From a virus: a stretch of DNA of 30,393 nt. The notes under the pieces were generated by a model. It was not told the origin of the DNA and did not search any database. It was given only the letters and a program-made list of their open reading frames with translations. The DNA is taken from IMG/VR virus record IMGVR_UViG_3300034104_001181, positions 1 through 30,393 of that record, one strand, 5' to 3'. Positions 5,645 to 13,426 of the stretch are shown one piece after another; position 1 is the first letter of the stretch, and each line of letters opens with the position of its first letter. Both the position numbers and the translations under genes were made by a program.

Positions 5645-7920
5645 TGGTATCAGTAGAAGTATATATTAAAGTAGGAGAAGAATACAAGCGATTAGATTTG
5701 TTTAAAGATGAGAAGATTAGTTTAACTTCTTCTATTCAAAATGTAAACGATTTAAGCAAGGTATTTACTGATTACACTCAGAGCTTTACTGTACCTGCAT
5801 CTAAAGTAAACAATCAAATATTTAACTATTGGAATGAAAATGCAGTTAATGATGGTTTCGATCAACGAGTAAGATACGATGCAATAATAGAACTTAATAC
5901 AATACCATTTAAAAAAGGGCAGATACAAATTGAAAAGGCAAACGAAAAAAATAATAGAGTTGAAAGCTTCTCAGTTACTTTCTATGGTAAAGTAAAACAA
6001 ATTAAAGATTTATTTAAGGATGATAGATTAGGTGTTTTAGATTACACTTCACTTAATCATAATTATACGCCTACAGAGGTTAGAAATAGAATTGATGGAA
6101 CGACAAACGATGGCGTTTATTATCCTATTGTAGGTAATCAACACCAATACACTTATGGGAATGGCGGAGCTTACGATGTAACTATTGGGTCAAGCCCGGA
6201 CACTTCGGTAGTTTATTCCGATTTATTCCCTGCTATTCCTGTAAGTAAAGTGTTTGAGTTTATAGAGAATAGATATGACATAACTTTTACAAGCACTTTG
6301 TTTGATACTTCCTATTTGAGTGAACTTTATTTGTATTGTAAGAATAGTGAGCAACAAAAGATATTATCAGCACCTGAAAGAGTTTTATTTACAACAAATA
6401 CTGGTGACTATATTGATGCAGTAAATCAAACAAACAATACTTTTACTTTTAATCCATCTCAAGGCAATACGTTAAGGTTAGTATTAAAATGCACCCCGGA
6501 TAATGATACTATTATGTATAGAGTACATAAAAAAAGTACAGATGGAAATATGCATACTATTTACGATAATTTATATGGAGAGCAATTTGTAATAATTTTT
6601 GATGGTAGTGAATTTGGTTTAAATAATACAATTTATTTTGAAATAGAATCAGCTGGAGTTTTAAATTTTAGTACAAGATTATCAGTTCAATATTATGGAT
6701 ATGATGAATTTGGAGATTTTACAAATTATTTAGTTGGGTTTTATTCAGGAGTATTAAGCACTACCTCTACTATTGATTTAGGTGTAAGAGTTCCAGACAT
6801 AAAAGTAGTAGATTTTTTCAACGGAATTATTAAATTATTTAATCTTACAATTACTGCAACTTCGGAAACTTCTTTTAATTTAGAACCTTTGGAATTTTAT
6901 TATGCTTATGGTGATTATATAGATATTAATAGCTATGTAATTAATGATAGTGTAGATTTAGAAAGAACTAAATTATTTAAGAAGTTGTCTTTTAGCCACG
7001 AAAAATCGGATAATATATTAAACAACTATTTTAGAAATACGTTTCAAAGAGGTTACGATTATGGAGATTTAATTTATGAAGATAATTTAAGTAATGAAAG
7101 TAATACATACGAAATAAAAACTCCTTTTGAGAATGTAATGTGGGAAAGAGTAACTGATGAAAACTTTTTAACTACTTCATTAATTGATAAAGATTTAAAA
7201 CCATACAAACCTAAACCTATATTAATGTATAAAAATAATTTAGGTGGTGATGCTACAGATTTAAATACTGCAATTAAATTATTTGATGGTACTAATTATA
7301 ATGATTTAATTAAGTATGTAAGATTTTCAAATGAATTATTTATTAATAATGATATAGCAAGTTTAAACTTTAATGAGGAGCAGTCAAGTTGGAATTTAAG
7401 TGCTTTAGCAAGTGATAGTTTATTTGCTCTTTGGTATAGAAACTATATTAGTGGTTTATATGATATACGCTGTAGAATAGTTAAATTAAAAGCTATTATG
7501 CCTATTACTAAATTATCTGATATTAAATTAAATGATAAAATAGTTTATAAGGATAAAAAATATATTATAAATCAATTTACTGCTGATTTAACTTCAGGCG
7601 AAGTTGATTTTGAATTAATATCTGATTTTAGAGCAGTAACTAATTCTGCAAATGGTACTGATAGATTTGCTTTAAAACAAATATTTACAATAGATAATAC
7701 AGCACAAGATTTAGAAGTAACTATTTTAAAATTAAATAGTGAATATTACGATGTAGCGTATGCAGGTACTTCTTACGAAAGTTTAGATAATTATGCAGAT
7801 GGAACTTTTATAATACCTATTGATGATAATACTACTGGTGATTATGCTTATAAACAAATAGAAATTACTTACCACAACCCTGATTTAAAACAATACATAA
7901 ACATTATACAAAATGCTTAA
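5644..7920 (+). CDS. Large tail-tip / hub-like protein
   Basis: This 758-residue protein starts MVSVEVYIKVGEEYKRLDLF and contains SSIQNVNDLSKVFTDYTQSF, TVPASKVNNQIFNYWNE and IPFKKGQIQIEKANEKNN, a widely shared start of large tail proteins in Bacteroidetes phages. A second conserved part is PDIKVVDFFNGIIKLFNLTI (about residue 380). It probably forms the tail hub or adhesion base together with the upstream 372-residue protein. Bases 6060-6230 and about 6490 use CCC/CCG/ACG/TCG-type codons that the flanks avoid, hinting at an exchanged internal segment (residues about 140-290). It overlaps the small gene at 7913. Confidence 0.72.
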   Translation: MVSVEVYIKVGEEYKRLDLFKDEKISLTSSIQNVNDLSKVFTDYTQSFTVPASKVNNQIFNYWNENAVNDGFDQRVRYDAIIELNTIPFKKGQIQIEKANEKNNRVESFSVTFYGKVKQIKDLFKDDRLGVLDYTSLNHNYTPTEVRNRIDGTTNDGVYYPIVGNQHQYTYGNGGAYDVTIGSSPDTSVVYSDLFPAIPVSKVFEFIENRYDITFTSTLFDTSYLSELYLYCKNSEQQKILSAPERVLFTTNTGDYIDAVNQTNNTFTFNPSQGNTLRLVLKCTPDNDTIMYRVHKKSTDGNMHTIYDNLYGEQFVIIFDGSEFGLNNTIYFEIESAGVLNFSTRLSVQYYGYDEFGDFTNYLVGFYSGVLSTTSTIDLGVRVPDIKVVDFFNGIIKLFNLTITATSETSFNLEPLEFYYAYGDYIDINSYVINDSVDLERTKLFKKLSFSHEKSDNILNNYFRNTFQRGYDYGDLIYEDNLSNESNTYEIKTPFENVMWERVTDENFLTTSLIDKDLKPYKPKPILMYKNNLGGDATDLNTAIKLFDGTNYNDLIKYVRFSNELFINNDIASLNFNEEQSSWNLSALASDSLFALWYRNYISGLYDIRCRIVKLKAIMPITKLSDIKLNDKIVYKDKKYIINQFTADLTSGEVDFELISDFRAVTNSANGTDRFALKQIFTIDNTAQDLEVTILKLNSEYYDVAYAGTSYESLDNYADGTFIIPIDDNTTGDYAYKQIEITYHNPDLKQYINIIQNA

Positions 7921-8071
7921 AAATATTATAACACTATTACAGCTACACGAACATTATGGAGTTAGTGAAAATATAGAAATTGCAAAAGGTAAAAATGAAT
8001 TACCTAAAACATTTAAAAAAACAATACCACAACTTAAAAGAGTAATAAAATGGCAATTACAAAAACAGTAA
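7913..8071 (+). CDS. Small hypothetical protein before the tape measure gene
   Basis: This basic 52-residue protein (MLKNIITLLQLHEHYGVSEN...) ends KRVIKWQLQKQ. It starts inside the end of the hub gene and ends 22 bp inside the tape measure gene, in a different frame from both. The compact overlap on both sides and the coherent helical sequence support a real gene. I know similar short ORFs at this position in Bacteroidetes phages, but not their function. Confidence 0.6.
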   Translation: MLKNIITLLQLHEHYGVSENIEIAKGKNELPKTFKKTIPQLKRVIKWQLQKQ

Positions 8072-9831
8072 GCTTAGATGTACAAACTAATTTAGACGAA
8101 ACTACTAAATCAGTAGGTAGTTTAAAAGCACAATTAAGAGAAGCACAAGCTGAGGTTGCTGCATTATCTGATAAGTTTGGTGCTACTTCTAAAGAAGCTG
8201 TAGAAGCTGCTAAAAGAGCTGCTGAATTAAAAGACAGAATAGGAGATGCAAAAACATTAACTGAAGCATTTAATCCTGATGCTAAATTTGCTGCTTTAAC
8301 AAATAGTTTATCAGGTGTAGCAGGTGGGTTTTCTGCTGTTACTGGTGCTATGGGATTGCTTGGTAGTGAAAGTGCGGAAGTAGAGCAAATGATACTTAAG
8401 GTTCAATCTGCTATGGCTATTTCACAAGGAATACAAGCAGTTGGAGAAAGTATAGATAGCTTTAAACAATTAGGAGCAGTTATTAAAAGTGCAACTGTAT
8501 TTCAAAAATTAAATTCAGCAGCAACTACAGTAGCGGCTACAGTTCAAAAATTATTCACAGGAGCAGTAAACACTACAGCAGTATCATTTAATGCTTTAAA
8601 AGCAGCTATTGTATCTACAGGAATAGGTGCATTAGTAGTTGGTTTAGGTTTTTTAATATCAAAGTTAATGGCTAGTAGTGATGCTACAAAAGAGTTAACT
8701 GATAAACAAAAGTTATTGAATGAGGAGTTAGAATATACTAAAGAATTATCAGAAGATAATGCAAAAACAATAGACTATAACACTAAAACAGCTATAGCTT
8801 CTGCAAAACAAAGAGGTGCTTCTGAAAAAGAATTATTAAAAATTCAATTAGATGCTTTAGAGAAAAAAGGTAAAGCTAATGCTGCTGAATATGAGAAAAT
8901 AAAAAGTTCACAAGATAAAGAATATAATTTAACTAAAGAACAAACTAAAAGATTACAAGAATTAAGAGAACAAAATATTGGTTTACAAAGAGAAGGTAAT
9001 TTACTTATTGCTGAAATAAATGCTTCTGCTGCAGAAAAAGCTAGACAAGAAAATCAAAAAAATGCAGATGCAGCTGCAAGTAAAAATAAAGCTGATAGAG
9101 AAAAACAAATAGCAGAAGAAAAAGCAAGAAGGGAAAAAGAATTACAAGATTTAAAAGATTTTCAAAAAATAATTAGAGATGCAGAAGCTGAAGATGGTGC
9201 AGCTAAAGTTTCTGAAAGATTATCTAGAGAACAAAGTACAATAGATTCTTTAAATGCTATTGCAGATGAACAAGATAGGATAGAAGAAGAAAATTTAAGA
9301 AAAAGACAAGAAGCCGCAGATAAAGAATTAGAAATAGAAAGATTAAAACAACAAGGAAAAGTAGTTTTAGCACAAAAAACATCTGAGTTATTAGGTACAT
9401 TTTCTGATTTATTAGGTAAACAAACTGCAGAAGGTAAAGCTCTAGCAATAGCACAAGCCACTATTAATGCTTATTTAGGTATTTCGGAAGTATGGAAAGC
9501 AAAAAATGTTTATCCTGAGCCTTTTGGAACTGCAACTAAAATAGCATCTACTGTTGTTATAGCTGCCTCTGCATTTAAAACTGTTAAAGATATTGCTGCT
9601 GTACAAGTTCCTGGTGGTGGCGGTGGTGGTGCTGGATCTGCTCCTGCTGCTGGTGGTGCTGCTCCTGCTGCTCCTTCTTTTAACGTAGTAGGTAATAGTG
9701 GTACAAATCAACTTGCACAAGTAATGAATCAACAAGGAATGCCACCTGTACAAGCTTTTGTAGTTGCAAGTAATGTAACATCAGCACAAAGTTTAAATAG
9801 AAACATAGTAAACAACGCTACTTTAGGCTAA
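8050..9831 (+). CDS. Tape measure protein
   Basis: This 593-residue protein is Ala/Lys/Glu-rich. It would span the tail lumen and set tail length; at roughly 0.15 nm per residue this predicts a tail near 90 nm. It shows an N-terminal coiled coil (about residues 15-75, SLKAQLREAQAEVAALSDKF), a hydrophobic stretch ALVVGLGFLISKLM near residue 200, long charged coiled coils (about 220-460) and an Ala/Gly/Pro-rich linker near residues 520-540 (GGGGGGAGSAPAAGGAA). It starts at ATG 8050 after the A-rich GTAATAAA leader. Reverse-strand frames inside it are shadows of its repetitive composition. Confidence 0.85.
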   Translation: MAITKTVSLDVQTNLDETTKSVGSLKAQLREAQAEVAALSDKFGATSKEAVEAAKRAAELKDRIGDAKTLTEAFNPDAKFAALTNSLSGVAGGFSAVTGAMGLLGSESAEVEQMILKVQSAMAISQGIQAVGESIDSFKQLGAVIKSATVFQKLNSAATTVAATVQKLFTGAVNTTAVSFNALKAAIVSTGIGALVVGLGFLISKLMASSDATKELTDKQKLLNEELEYTKELSEDNAKTIDYNTKTAIASAKQRGASEKELLKIQLDALEKKGKANAAEYEKIKSSQDKEYNLTKEQTKRLQELREQNIGLQREGNLLIAEINASAAEKARQENQKNADAAASKNKADREKQIAEEKARREKELQDLKDFQKIIRDAEAEDGAAKVSERLSREQSTIDSLNAIADEQDRIEEENLRKRQEAADKELEIERLKQQGKVVLAQKTSELLGTFSDLLGKQTAEGKALAIAQATINAYLGISEVWKAKNVYPEPFGTATKIASTVVIAASAFKTVKDIAAVQVPGGGGGGAGSAPAAGGAAPAAPSFNVVGNSGTNQLAQVMNQQGMPPVQAFVVASNVTSAQSLNRNIVNNATLG

Positions 9832-9850
9832 ATAACAATTTAATATAATA

Positions 9851-9868
9851 TTAATTTTTAAATAAAAA
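9851..9868 (+). promoter_or_regulatory. AT-rich structural-gene leader motif (copy 3)
   Basis: TTAATTTTTAAATAAAAA lies 4 bp before the protease ATG at 9873 and matches the leaders at 2845, 10694 and 14087. Confidence 0.5.
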
Positions 9869-9872
9869 CTAA

Positions 9873-10466
9873 ATGAATTTAATTGAATTAATTATAGACG
9901 ATAACGAAGAATTGCAAGGTGTAGAAGCTATTAGCGTAGTAGAATCACCTGCAATAGAATCTGACTTTGTAGCTTTAAAAACAGAAGAAGTTAAACTTGC
10001 TGAGGTAAGTAAAGAAAAGCGTATCTTAATGGGTGCTGTATTAATACCGGAAAAACCTATCTATAGAAAAAGTGGAGATACTGAATATTACATTTACTTT
10101 TCTAAAGATACTGTAGTAAAAGCATCTCAATTATTTTTAAAGAAAGGTAACCAATCTAACAGCACTTTAGAACACCAAAAAGCTATTGAAGGTTTAACAG
10201 TAGTTGAAAGTTGGATAGTAGAAGATTTAACTAAAGACAAATCTGCTTTATATAATTTAAGTGTACCTGTAGGGACTTGGATGGCTTCTATAAAGGTTGA
10301 TAATGATGAAATATGGAATGACTTTGTAAAAACAGGTAAGGTTAAAGGGTTTAGTTTAGAAGGATATTTTGCAGACAAATTAGAATCTAAAAAAGAATTA
10401 AGCAAAGAACTTACAGAAGAAGAAAGTTTAATAGAGCAAATTAAAGAAGTATTAAGAAACAATTAA
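9873..10466 (+). CDS. Prohead maturation protease, XkdF-like serine protease
   Basis: This 197-residue protein would cleave scaffold and capsid delta regions during head maturation. It opens MNLIELIIDDNEELQGVEAI with VVESPAIESDF, a feature of XkdF-like (S78-type) phage proteases, followed by RILMGAVLIPEKPIYR. The likely catalytic residues are His101 in STLEHQKA and Ser161 in VKGFSLEGYF. The C-terminus is a charged helical tail (KELSKELTEEESLIEQIKEV). It lies upstream of the scaffold-like and capsid genes, as expected, but after the tape measure gene, which is not the common order. Confidence 0.85.
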   Translation: MNLIELIIDDNEELQGVEAISVVESPAIESDFVALKTEEVKLAEVSKEKRILMGAVLIPEKPIYRKSGDTEYYIYFSKDTVVKASQLFLKKGNQSNSTLEHQKAIEGLTVVESWIVEDLTKDKSALYNLSVPVGTWMASIKVDNDEIWNDFVKTGKVKGFSLEGYFADKLESKKELSKELTEEESLIEQIKEVLRNN

Positions 10467-10476
10467 AATAAATAAT

Positions 10477-10671
10477 ATGAGCAAAAAAACAAAAAGTAAA
10501 ACAAGCCCAGAAGGTGGTAGAAAAGGTTGTTTATGTGATGACGGAACTTATAAATCAGAATGCTGTAATGGAGATCTACAAAATCAAGGTGTAGGTACAT
10601 TAGTAAGTCAAGGTGTTAGCGAAGTAACTAATACAAATGAAGCTAGAGTAATAAGTAACTCAAGAGGTTAA
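10477..10671 (+). CDS. Small cysteine-containing phage protein
   Basis: The protein has 64 residues: a basic Lys/Ser/Thr-rich start, then GRKGCLCDDGTYKSECCNGD, then a polar Gln/Val/Ser-rich tail. The G-C-L-C-x-D-G-T-Y-x-x-x-C-C pattern is common in small ORFs beside capsid genes of Bacteroidetes phages, in my recollection. The four closely spaced cysteines suggest metal binding or disulfides. It starts 10 bp after the protease stop. The function is unknown, but its position suggests a head-associated role. Confidence 0.65.
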   Translation: MSKKTKSKTSPEGGRKGCLCDDGTYKSECCNGDLQNQGVGTLVSQGVSEVTNTNEARVISNSRG

Positions 10672-10693
10672 AAATATAACAAATAAACAATTA

Positions 10694-10710
10694 TTAATTT
10701 TTAAAATAAA
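10694..10710 (+). promoter_or_regulatory. AT-rich structural-gene leader motif (copy 4)
   Basis: TTAATTTTTAAAATAAA lies 4 bp before ATG 10715; it is one of the best copies of the shared leader. Confidence 0.5.
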
Positions 10711-10714
10711 AACA

Positions 10715-11071
10715 ATGCGTAACGAATTAAACAACGTAACAAGCAAGTTATTTAAAACAGAATTAGCAAATCATAAAGTTGATCTAGCTTTAATTGATGA
10801 TATTAAAGGATCTACAAAAGGTGTAAATAATTTTTCAAATAATATTGATATAGATGTAAAAGAATTAGAACAAATTAAAAATTCTTTAACAGTTGATTTA
10901 AAAGATTTAAAACGAGATTTAGATAGATTAAAAAATGAAATAAATAAATTAAATTCAACAACTAAAGATTTAGGTTTAAATCCAGATACTATTGATGGAT
11001 ATAAAGAAGCTTTATCAGCTATTAAAAAAGGTGAAGAAAAAATAAATTTAGGTGAAAAATTTATAAAATAA
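10715..11071 (+). CDS. Hypothetical coiled-coil protein near the head genes
   Basis: This is a 118-residue, charged and helical protein. A predicted coiled coil runs over about residues 45-85 (ELEQIKNSLTVDLKDLKRDL). I do not recognise a family. Its place between protease and scaffold-like gene and its own copy of the shared leader suggest a late, head- or tail-associated product. A bidirectional-looking hairpin terminator follows at 11090, and beyond it the genes turn to the minus strand. Confidence 0.7.
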   Translation: MRNELNNVTSKLFKTELANHKVDLALIDDIKGSTKGVNNFSNNIDIDVKELEQIKNSLTVDLKDLKRDLDRLKNEINKLNSTTKDLGLNPDTIDGYKEALSAIKKGEEKINLGEKFIK

Positions 11072-11089
11072 AATATTTATAATATTAAA

Positions 11090-11117
11090 GGGTAACTTAA
11101 TTGTTACCCTTTTTTTA
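11090..11117 (+). terminator. Intrinsic terminator between convergent genes
   Basis: GGGTAAC, loop TTAATT and GTTACCC form a perfect 7-bp stem followed by eight T. It lies between the plus-strand gene ending at 11071 and the minus-strand gene ending at 11115; on the minus strand the run after the stem is only TTTAATATT, so termination there would be weaker. Confidence 0.88.
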
Positions 11118-11327
11118 TAAGTTTTCAATATGTTCTTTTAAATGATGTATTTCTGCATCTCTTTCTATAAGTTCTTCCATTAATTCATTATTTTTTACTT
11201 GTATATTATAATAATAATTTGTTTTTGATATAATTTCATCAATAAAATGTATCCATAAATAAATAATACAAGGTATCATAGTTAAGAATAACATAACAAA
11301 AAAAGTTATTTCTATTGTTTCTTTCAT
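11115..11327 (-). CDS. Small membrane-anchored coiled-coil protein (minus strand)
   Basis: This 70-residue protein has a hydrophobic segment at about residues 8-30 (ITFFVMLFLTMIPCIIYLWI), then a charged helix ending EELIERDAEIHHLKEHIENL, likely a coiled coil in the cytoplasm or periplasm. It is the last of three genes on the minus strand, an island inside the otherwise plus-strand structural region. I do not recognise it. Minus-strand inserts of this kind are often 'morons' with host-directed or exclusion roles; that is inference from position only. Its leader contains a tandem repeat (11335-11388). Confidence 0.65.
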   Translation of the reverse strand: MKETIEITFFVMLFLTMIPCIIYLWIHFIDEIISKTNYYYNIQVKNNELMEELIERDAEIHHLKEHIENL

Positions 11328-11334
11328 AATTATT

Positions 11335-11388
11335 TTTTTAAGGTTATAAGTTTAAAATTTATTTATTTTTTAAGGTTATAAGTTTAAA
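11335..11388 (-). repeat. Tandem direct repeat, 22-bp unit, 32-bp period
   Basis: The unit, five T then AAGGTTATAAGTTTAAA on the plus strand, occurs at 11335-11356 and 11367-11388 without mismatch. It lies in the leader of the minus-strand gene 11115-11327 and includes the stop of the gene 11384-11482. A repeat with AT-only spacing may be a protein-binding or RNA element, or the result of a duplication. Confidence 0.75.
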
Positions 11389-11482
11389 TTTTTTTATTTC
11401 TTTCTTTTAATTCTCCTATCTTAATATATATTCTAGCTTGTATAATATAAACTAAAATAAATGTAATAACTTTCCAAATCAT
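11384..11482 (-). CDS. Small membrane peptide (minus strand)
   Basis: This 32-residue protein begins MIWKVITFILVYIIQARIYI and ends with a basic tail KIGELKERNKKI. One hydrophobic helix covers residues 2-16. The ATG overlaps the stop of the 72-residue gene upstream on the minus strand (ATGA), so coupled translation is likely. The function is unknown. It is short, so the overlap and hydrophobic helix are its main support. Confidence 0.5.
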   Translation of the reverse strand: MIWKVITFILVYIIQARIYIKIGELKERNKKI

Positions 11483-11697
11483 AACCTTTCTATTTCTTGT
11501 TTAACTTCTGTATAAAATTTTTCAATAGCCCAATTTTCTTCATCACAATTAGAAAGTCCTAAATTCAAATCTATTATTTCATCAATTGCTATTAATGCAC
11601 ATTCCTTAGCTATATCAAAATGACCATTAAAAATATATTCACCTAATAATTGATAATATTCATCAACTAACATTTCTGCTTTTTCTTTTGGTTTCAT
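11479..11697 (-). CDS. Hypothetical acidic helical protein (minus strand)
   Basis: This acidic 72-residue protein begins MKPKEKAEMLVDEYYQLLGE and continues with FDIAKECALIAIDEIIDLNL; it is likely all-helical. Small proteins with this 'K-A-x-x-L-[VI]-x-x-[YF]' opening are common in flavobacterial phages and their hosts, but the function is not known to me. It is the first gene behind the minus-strand promoter P4 (-7 box 11712-11719), which carries the same TGTTAAA array as the plus-strand early promoters, so it is probably expressed with them. Confidence 0.7.
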   Translation of the reverse strand: MKPKEKAEMLVDEYYQLLGEYIFNGHFDIAKECALIAIDEIIDLNLGLSNCDEENWAIEKFYTEVKQEIERL

Positions 11698-11711
11698 AAT
11701 TTATTTTTTCA

Positions 11712-11741
11712 CAAATATACAAACTAATTTAATATAAAAAA
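11712..11741 (-). promoter_or_regulatory. Promoter P4 (minus strand, Bacteroidetes type)
   Basis: On the minus strand TATATTTG at 11719-11712 is a perfect -7 box. TTTT lies 18 bp upstream (11741-11738). The start ATG is at 11697, after the leader GAAAAAATAAATT. This drives the three-gene minus-strand island. Confidence 0.7.
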
Positions 11742-11743
11742 CA

Positions 11744-11762
11744 TTTTAACATAACATTAACA
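11744..11762 (-). promoter_or_regulatory. Operator-like array O4: two TGTTAA elements, 11-bp period
   Basis: On the minus strand TGTTAATG (11762-11755) and TGTTAAAA (11751-11744) are 11 bp apart; the nearer one starts 32 bp upstream of the P4 -7 box. This repeats the geometry of O1 and O3 on the opposite strand. Confidence 0.6.
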
Positions 11763-11790
11763 TTTATAAAAATGTAACAAACTATAATAA

Positions 11791-11809
11791 CTTTTATTTT
11801 AAAATAAAG
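11791..11809 (+). promoter_or_regulatory. AT-rich structural-gene leader motif (copy 5, diverged)
   Basis: CTTTTATTTTAAAATAAAG lies 24 bp before ATG 11834. Upstream (about 11759-11778) is an imperfect inverted repeat, AACATTT then AAATGT. No TAnnTTTG box facing the plus strand is evident in this divergent spacer. Confidence 0.35.
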
Positions 11810-11833
11810 TATTTAACTAAATTAAATATAAAT

Positions 11834-12427
11834 ATGTCAAATGTAATTAATCAAATCAAAACCATTTTGGGAATGGAAGTAAAACTTGCCCAAATGAAGT
11901 TAGATAACGGAACGGTTTTAGAAGCTGAAGCTTTTGAGGCTGGTATGCCTGTTTTTATCGTTAACGAAGAAGATCGTATCGCTTTACCAGTTGGAGAGTA
12001 CAAACTAGAAGATGGTATGATGCTAATCGTTGTTGAAGAAGGTATTATCGCTGAAGTTAAAGAAGCAGAAATGCCTGAAGCTGAAGCAGAAATGCCTGAA
12101 GTAGAAGTAGAAATGCCTGAAGTAGAAGTAGAAGTTGAGCAAGAAATGTCAGAAACTGCTACTCCTAAAAAAGTTATCGAATCTACTATTAGAGAATCTC
12201 ACTTTTCAAAAGAAGAAGTAGACGCTTTAAAAGCAGAAATTGAAGCTTTAAAAACTGAATTAGCTTCTTTAAAAGAAGTAAAAGAAGAAGAAGGTGTAGA
12301 ATTATCTGCACAACCTTTAGTACACAACCCAGAAGCTAAATCTGAAGTTAAATTAAACTTATACTCACAAAGCAGAAGTAAAACTACTTTTGATACTGTG
12401 TTAGGTAAAATTGCAAATATTAAATAA
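11834..12427 (+). CDS. Putative capsid scaffolding protein
   Basis: This very acidic 197-residue protein lies directly upstream of the major capsid gene. The first part (residues 1-75) contains QMKLDNGTVLEAEAFEAGMP and LPVGEYKLEDGMMLIVVEEG. Then a Glu-rich repeat of EMPEVEV-type heptads (about residues 79-105), a coiled coil (KEEVDALKAEIEALKTELAS) and a basic C-terminus ending SKTTFDTVLGKIANIK follow. Acidic body plus basic capsid-binding tail is the usual scaffold plan, and I know this family just before capsid genes of Bacteroidetes phages. The head protease upstream may remove it. Confidence 0.72.
   Translation: MSNVINQIKTILGMEVKLAQMKLDNGTVLEAEAFEAGMPVFIVNEEDRIALPVGEYKLEDGMMLIVVEEGIIAEVKEAEMPEAEAEMPEVEVEMPEVEVEVEQEMSETATPKKVIESTIRESHFSKEEVDALKAEIEALKTELASLKEVKEEEGVELSAQPLVHNPEAKSEVKLNLYSQSRSKTTFDTVLGKIANIK
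12066..12136 (+). repeat. In-frame 21-bp tandem repeat coding EMPE(V/A)E(V/A)
   Basis: Three tandem units of GAAATGCCTGAAG plus eight more bases encode EMPEAEA, EMPEVEV and EMPEVEV inside the scaffold-like gene. The last two are nearly identical at DNA level, suggesting recent duplication and likely length variation between relatives. Confidence 0.75.
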
Positions 12428-12450
12428 TAACAAATTAAACACTAAAAAAG

Positions 12451-13404
12451 ATGCCGACTACAACATCAATTACAACTACTTATGCTGGTGAATTTGCAGG
12501 TAAATATATCTCTGCTGCTTTATTATCAGCTGCTACTATCGAAAACGGTGGTATTGAAGTAAAACCAAACGTTAAATACAAAGAAGTAATTAAAAAAATT
12601 GCTACTGATGCTATCGTTAAAGATGCAACTTGTGACTTTACTGCTACTTCTACTGTAACTTTAACTGAGAAAATTTTACAACCTGAAGAATTTCAAGTAA
12701 ACTTACAACTTTGTAAAAAAGATTTCCACTCAGATTGGGAAGCTGTACAAATGGGTTACTCTGCTTTTGATTCTTTGCCACCATCATTTGCTGATTTCAT
12801 TTTATCTCACGTAGCTGCTAAAGTTGCTGAGAAAACAGAACAAAACATCTGGAGAGGTGTTACTGCTAATGCAGGTGAATTTAACGGATTCGCTACATTA
12901 TTAGCTGCTGATGCTGCTTTACCAACTGCACAAGAAGTTGCTGGTACTACAGTTACTGCTTCTAACGTAGTTGCTGAGTTAGGAAAAATTGTTGATGCAG
13001 TTCCTGCTTCACTTTACGGAAAAGAAGATTTATACTTATATGTGTCTCAAAACATCGCTAGAGCTTATGTAAGAGCTTTAGGTGGTTTTGGTGCTTCAGG
13101 TTTAGGTGCTAATGGTACTAACAATATGGGTACACAATGGTGGAATAACGGAAGTTTATCATTTGATGGTATTAAAATTTTCGTTGCTAATGGTTTAGCT
13201 GCTAACACTGCTGTAGCTACTTTAAAATCTAATTTATTCTTTGGAACAGGTTTATTAAACGACCTTAACCAAGTTAAATTGATTGATATGGCAGATTTAG
13301 ATGGATCTGAAAATGTAAGAGTAGTTGTACGTTTCACTGCAGGTGTACAATACGGAATTGTTGAGGATATCGTAACTTACGGAATCACTAACTCTGCTAA
13401 CTAA
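12451..13404 (+). CDS. Major capsid protein
   Basis: This 317-residue protein is the main shell subunit. The sequence MPTTTSITTTYAGEFAGKYI, VKYKEVIKKIATDAIVKDAT and NLQLCKKDFHSDWEAVQMGY matches the Bacteroidetes-phage major capsid family that I know from flavobacterial and gut phages. It presumably has the HK97 fold. Ala/Gly-rich stretches and well-used codons (GCT, GTT, AAC, TTC are more frequent than in neighbours) fit high expression. It follows scaffold by 23 bp and is followed by a strong terminator at 13427. Confidence 0.88.
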   Translation: MPTTTSITTTYAGEFAGKYISAALLSAATIENGGIEVKPNVKYKEVIKKIATDAIVKDATCDFTATSTVTLTEKILQPEEFQVNLQLCKKDFHSDWEAVQMGYSAFDSLPPSFADFILSHVAAKVAEKTEQNIWRGVTANAGEFNGFATLLAADAALPTAQEVAGTTVTASNVVAELGKIVDAVPASLYGKEDLYLYVSQNIARAYVRALGGFGASGLGANGTNNMGTQWWNNGSLSFDGIKIFVANGLAANTAVATLKSNLFFGTGLLNDLNQVKLIDMADLDGSENVRVVVRFTAGVQYGIVEDIVTYGITNSAN

Positions 13405-13426
13405 TAATTAGCAAACTAACTTAAAA

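Noticed and set aside
9600-9672. GGTGGTGGC/GCTCCTGCT repeats as a regulatory or mobile element
   Set aside because: They are in frame and encode the Gly/Ala/Pro linker of the tape measure protein.
9162-9753. Three reverse-strand frames inside the tape measure gene (about 65-99 residues)
   Set aside because: They are Ser/Leu-rich complements of the Ala/Lys/Glu-rich coding frame with no promoter or terminator; I treat them as shadows.
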